A DNA stretch of 64,000 nt, from the NCBI GenBank assembly GCA_902805545.1, contig CADCTD010000001.1, positions 124,001 to 188,000 on the forward strand, in the 5' to 3' direction. Of this stretch, positions 62,774 to 64,000 are shown in pieces. Under the pieces are notes generated by a model. The model did no database searches, was not told the origin of the DNA, and saw only the letters and a program-made list of their open reading frames with translations. Both the position numbers and the translations under genes were made by a program. Each line of letters starts with the position of its first letter. Within the stretch, counting starts at the first letter, position 1. The DNA is from an uncultured Craurococcus sp. GTDB lineage: Bacteria > Pseudomonadota > Alphaproteobacteria > Acetobacterales > Acetobacteraceae.

Positions 62774-64000
62774 TCAGCGCTGGTCGATCACCGGGCCGAC
62801 CAGCGCCGCGACCTCGAGCAGCGCGGCGTCGCCGAAGCGGGGTCCCACGATCTGCACGCCGACCGGCATTCCGTGCCGCCCGCGCGCGGCGGGAATGGCG
62901 ATGCAGGGTACGTGCAGCAGCGTCCACATGCTGTTGAAGACCGGGTTGCCGGTGTCCTGCCGGCCAAGCGGCGCCTCGCCCGCGGCGGCCGGCGTCAGCA
63001 CCACGTCGAAGCGCGGGAAGAGCGCGTCGAAGAGCTTCCGGCAGTCGGCCGCCAGGTCGTAGGCGCCGGCCAGCTGCGCCCCGCCGATCTCGGCATGATT
63101 CTCGACGCGGTCGCGGAAATCCGCATGCAGCTTGCCATGGGCCATGACGTATTCGTGCAGGAAGGCGCCGCGCCCCTCGCCGAGCAGCACCACGCGCTGC
63201 GCCTCGGTGATGCCCTCGAAGGGCTGCGGCAGCGCCAGCGTCTCGACCACCGCGCCCGCAGCCTCGAGCCGCTGCCCGGCCAGCTCCAGCGCGGCCTGGG
63301 AGTCGGGTGACGCTAGGTGCCAGTTCGGCCCCCGGCACAGGCCGATCCGCAGCTCGCGCAGCCCCTTCCCGAGCGGCCGGTCGAGGTCGAAGAGGCGAAA
63401 GGCCTCCGCCACCAGCCGCAAATCCTCCGGCGCGCGCCCGTACCAGCCGATGGTGTCGAGCGTGTGCGAGTAGCGCTTGGCGCCCTCGGTGTTCACCACC
63501 CCATGCGTCGGCTTCATCGCATAGATGCCGCAGAACGAGGCCGGGCGGATGATGCTGCCCCCGGTCTGGGTGCCGAAGGCGAGTGGCACCATGCCATCCG
63601 CGACCGCCGCCGCCGAGCCGGAGGAGGAGCCGCCCGGTGTCCGTGCCGGGTCATGCGGGTTGCGGGTCAGCGCCCGGCGCCCCGCGGCGGCGAATTCCAC
63701 GGTGTCGGTCTTGCCGAGGATCACCGCGCCTTCCCCCCGCGCCACGCCGACGCAGGCCGCGTCCCGCCCCTGCCGCAGCCCCTGGTAGATGGGCGAATTG
63801 TAGGTGGTCGGCATGTCCGCCGTCTCGATCATGTCCTTCACGCCGATCGGCAGGCCGTGCAGGGCGCCCATCGTATGGGCCTTGTCCACCTCGCGGGCGC
63901 TGGCGATGGCGAGCTGCGGGTCAAGGAAGGTCCAGGCCTTCACCACCGCCTCCCGCTCGGCGATGCGCTCGAGGCAGGAGCGCGTCAGCGCCTCGGCGGT
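62774..64000 (-). CDS. Amidase (amidase-signature family), 5' end outside the window
   Basis: The reading frame is open to the right edge: upstream of the track start it continues as TAEALTRSCLERIAEREAVVKAW, the usual amidase N-terminal helix, so the true start lies beyond 64000. The triad is visible: Lys in GLPIGVKDMIETAD, cis-Ser in GGSSSGSAAAVADG, and nucleophile Ser in GTQTGGSIIRPASFC. It is similar to the amidase at 2397-3686, but the two differ throughout. It is convergent with rutE. Substrate unknown; a role in amide or ureide use beside the rut genes is only a guess. Confidence 0.88.
   Translation of the reverse strand, partial: TAEALTRSCLERIAEREAVVKAWTFLDPQLAIASAREVDKAHTMGALHGLPIGVKDMIETADMPTTYNSPIYQGLRQGRDAACVGVARGEGAVILGKTDTVEFAAAGRRALTRNPHDPARTPGGSSSGSAAAVADGMVPLAFGTQTGGSIIRPASFCGIYAMKPTHGVVNTEGAKRYSHTLDTIGWYGRAPEDLRLVAEAFRLFDLDRPLGKGLRELRIGLCRGPNWHLASPDSQAALELAGQRLEAAGAVVETLALPQPFEGITEAQRVVLLGEGRGAFLHEYVMAHGKLHADFRDRVENHAEIGGAQLAGAYDLAADCRKLFDALFPRFDVVLTPAAAGEAPLGRQDTGNPVFNSMWTLLHVPCIAIPAARGRHGMPVGVQIVGPRFGDAALLEVAALVGPVIDQR

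Overview
The window is about 70% GC, almost entirely coding, and reads as chromosomal DNA of an alphaproteobacterium. An Acetobacteraceae (Roseomonas-like) member is my best guess. The reasons are flagellin with FlaF, a DUF3297 protein, a Bug-type receptor, many ABC importers and amidases, GC-saturated third codon positions, and frequent 4-base ATGA/GTGA overlaps inside operons. I see no rRNA, tRNA, insertion sequence, prophage or CRISPR, and no recognisable DNA-binding transcription factor. Taxonomy is inferred from gene content only.

Layout. (1) 1-2404: maturation genes for a molybdenum hydroxylase (CoxI-type end, XdhC Rossmann protein, MoeA-like/MocA-like fusion), then a convergent amidase. 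(2) 3.8-9.7 kb: mixed single genes (hypothetical protein, lipoprotein, MFS exporter, epoxide-hydrolase-like enzyme, Gfo/Idh/MocA oxidoreductase, RidA-family protein, secreted CHAP protein). (3) 9.86-15.2 kb: a complete Dpp/Opp-type importer operon. (4) 15.4-25.4 kb: two class-C beta-lactamase-fold serine hydrolases, a 3-hydroxyacyl-CoA-dehydrogenase-like enzyme, an XpaC/TelA membrane operon preceded by an unlisted 53-aa membrane protein, a Bug receptor, YidB-like protein, alcohol dehydrogenase, nitroreductase, cupin and DUF3297 protein. (5) 25.4-33.8 kb: a Liv-type importer operon holding four tandem substrate-binding-protein genes. (6) 33.9-36.8 kb: a phosphodiesterase and ergothioneine genes egtB-egtD. 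(7) 36.9-44.5 kb: flagellin, FlaF, a TPR methyltransferase and a GT41 O-GlcNAc-transferase-like enzyme, a probable flagellin glycosylation operon, followed by a small methyltransferase and an RTX-tailed esterase-like protein. (8) 44.5-54.0 kb: a sugar-acid type catabolic cluster (threonate-dehydrogenase-like, COG4091-like, MmgE/PrpD, idonate-dehydrogenase-like, D-2-hydroxyacid dehydrogenase, gluconate-5-dehydrogenase-like) with a polar-amino-acid-type ABC importer. (9) 54.1-58.2 kb: an acyl-CoA operon (thiolase-fold protein without the catalytic cysteine, DUF35 partner, enoyl-CoA hydratase, acyl-CoA ligase). (10) 58.3-64 kb: a soluble receptor with the MCP signalling domain at its N-terminus, a Bcr/CflA exporter, rutA and rutE flanking a possible degraded rutB-like gene, and an amidase running off the end.

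Most of the DNA serves uptake and oxidation of organic acids, amides and peptides. The most notable items are the four tandem binding proteins, the cysteine-less thiolase with its degenerate DUF35 partner, the reversed chemoreceptor, the incomplete rut locus, and the absence of local regulators.
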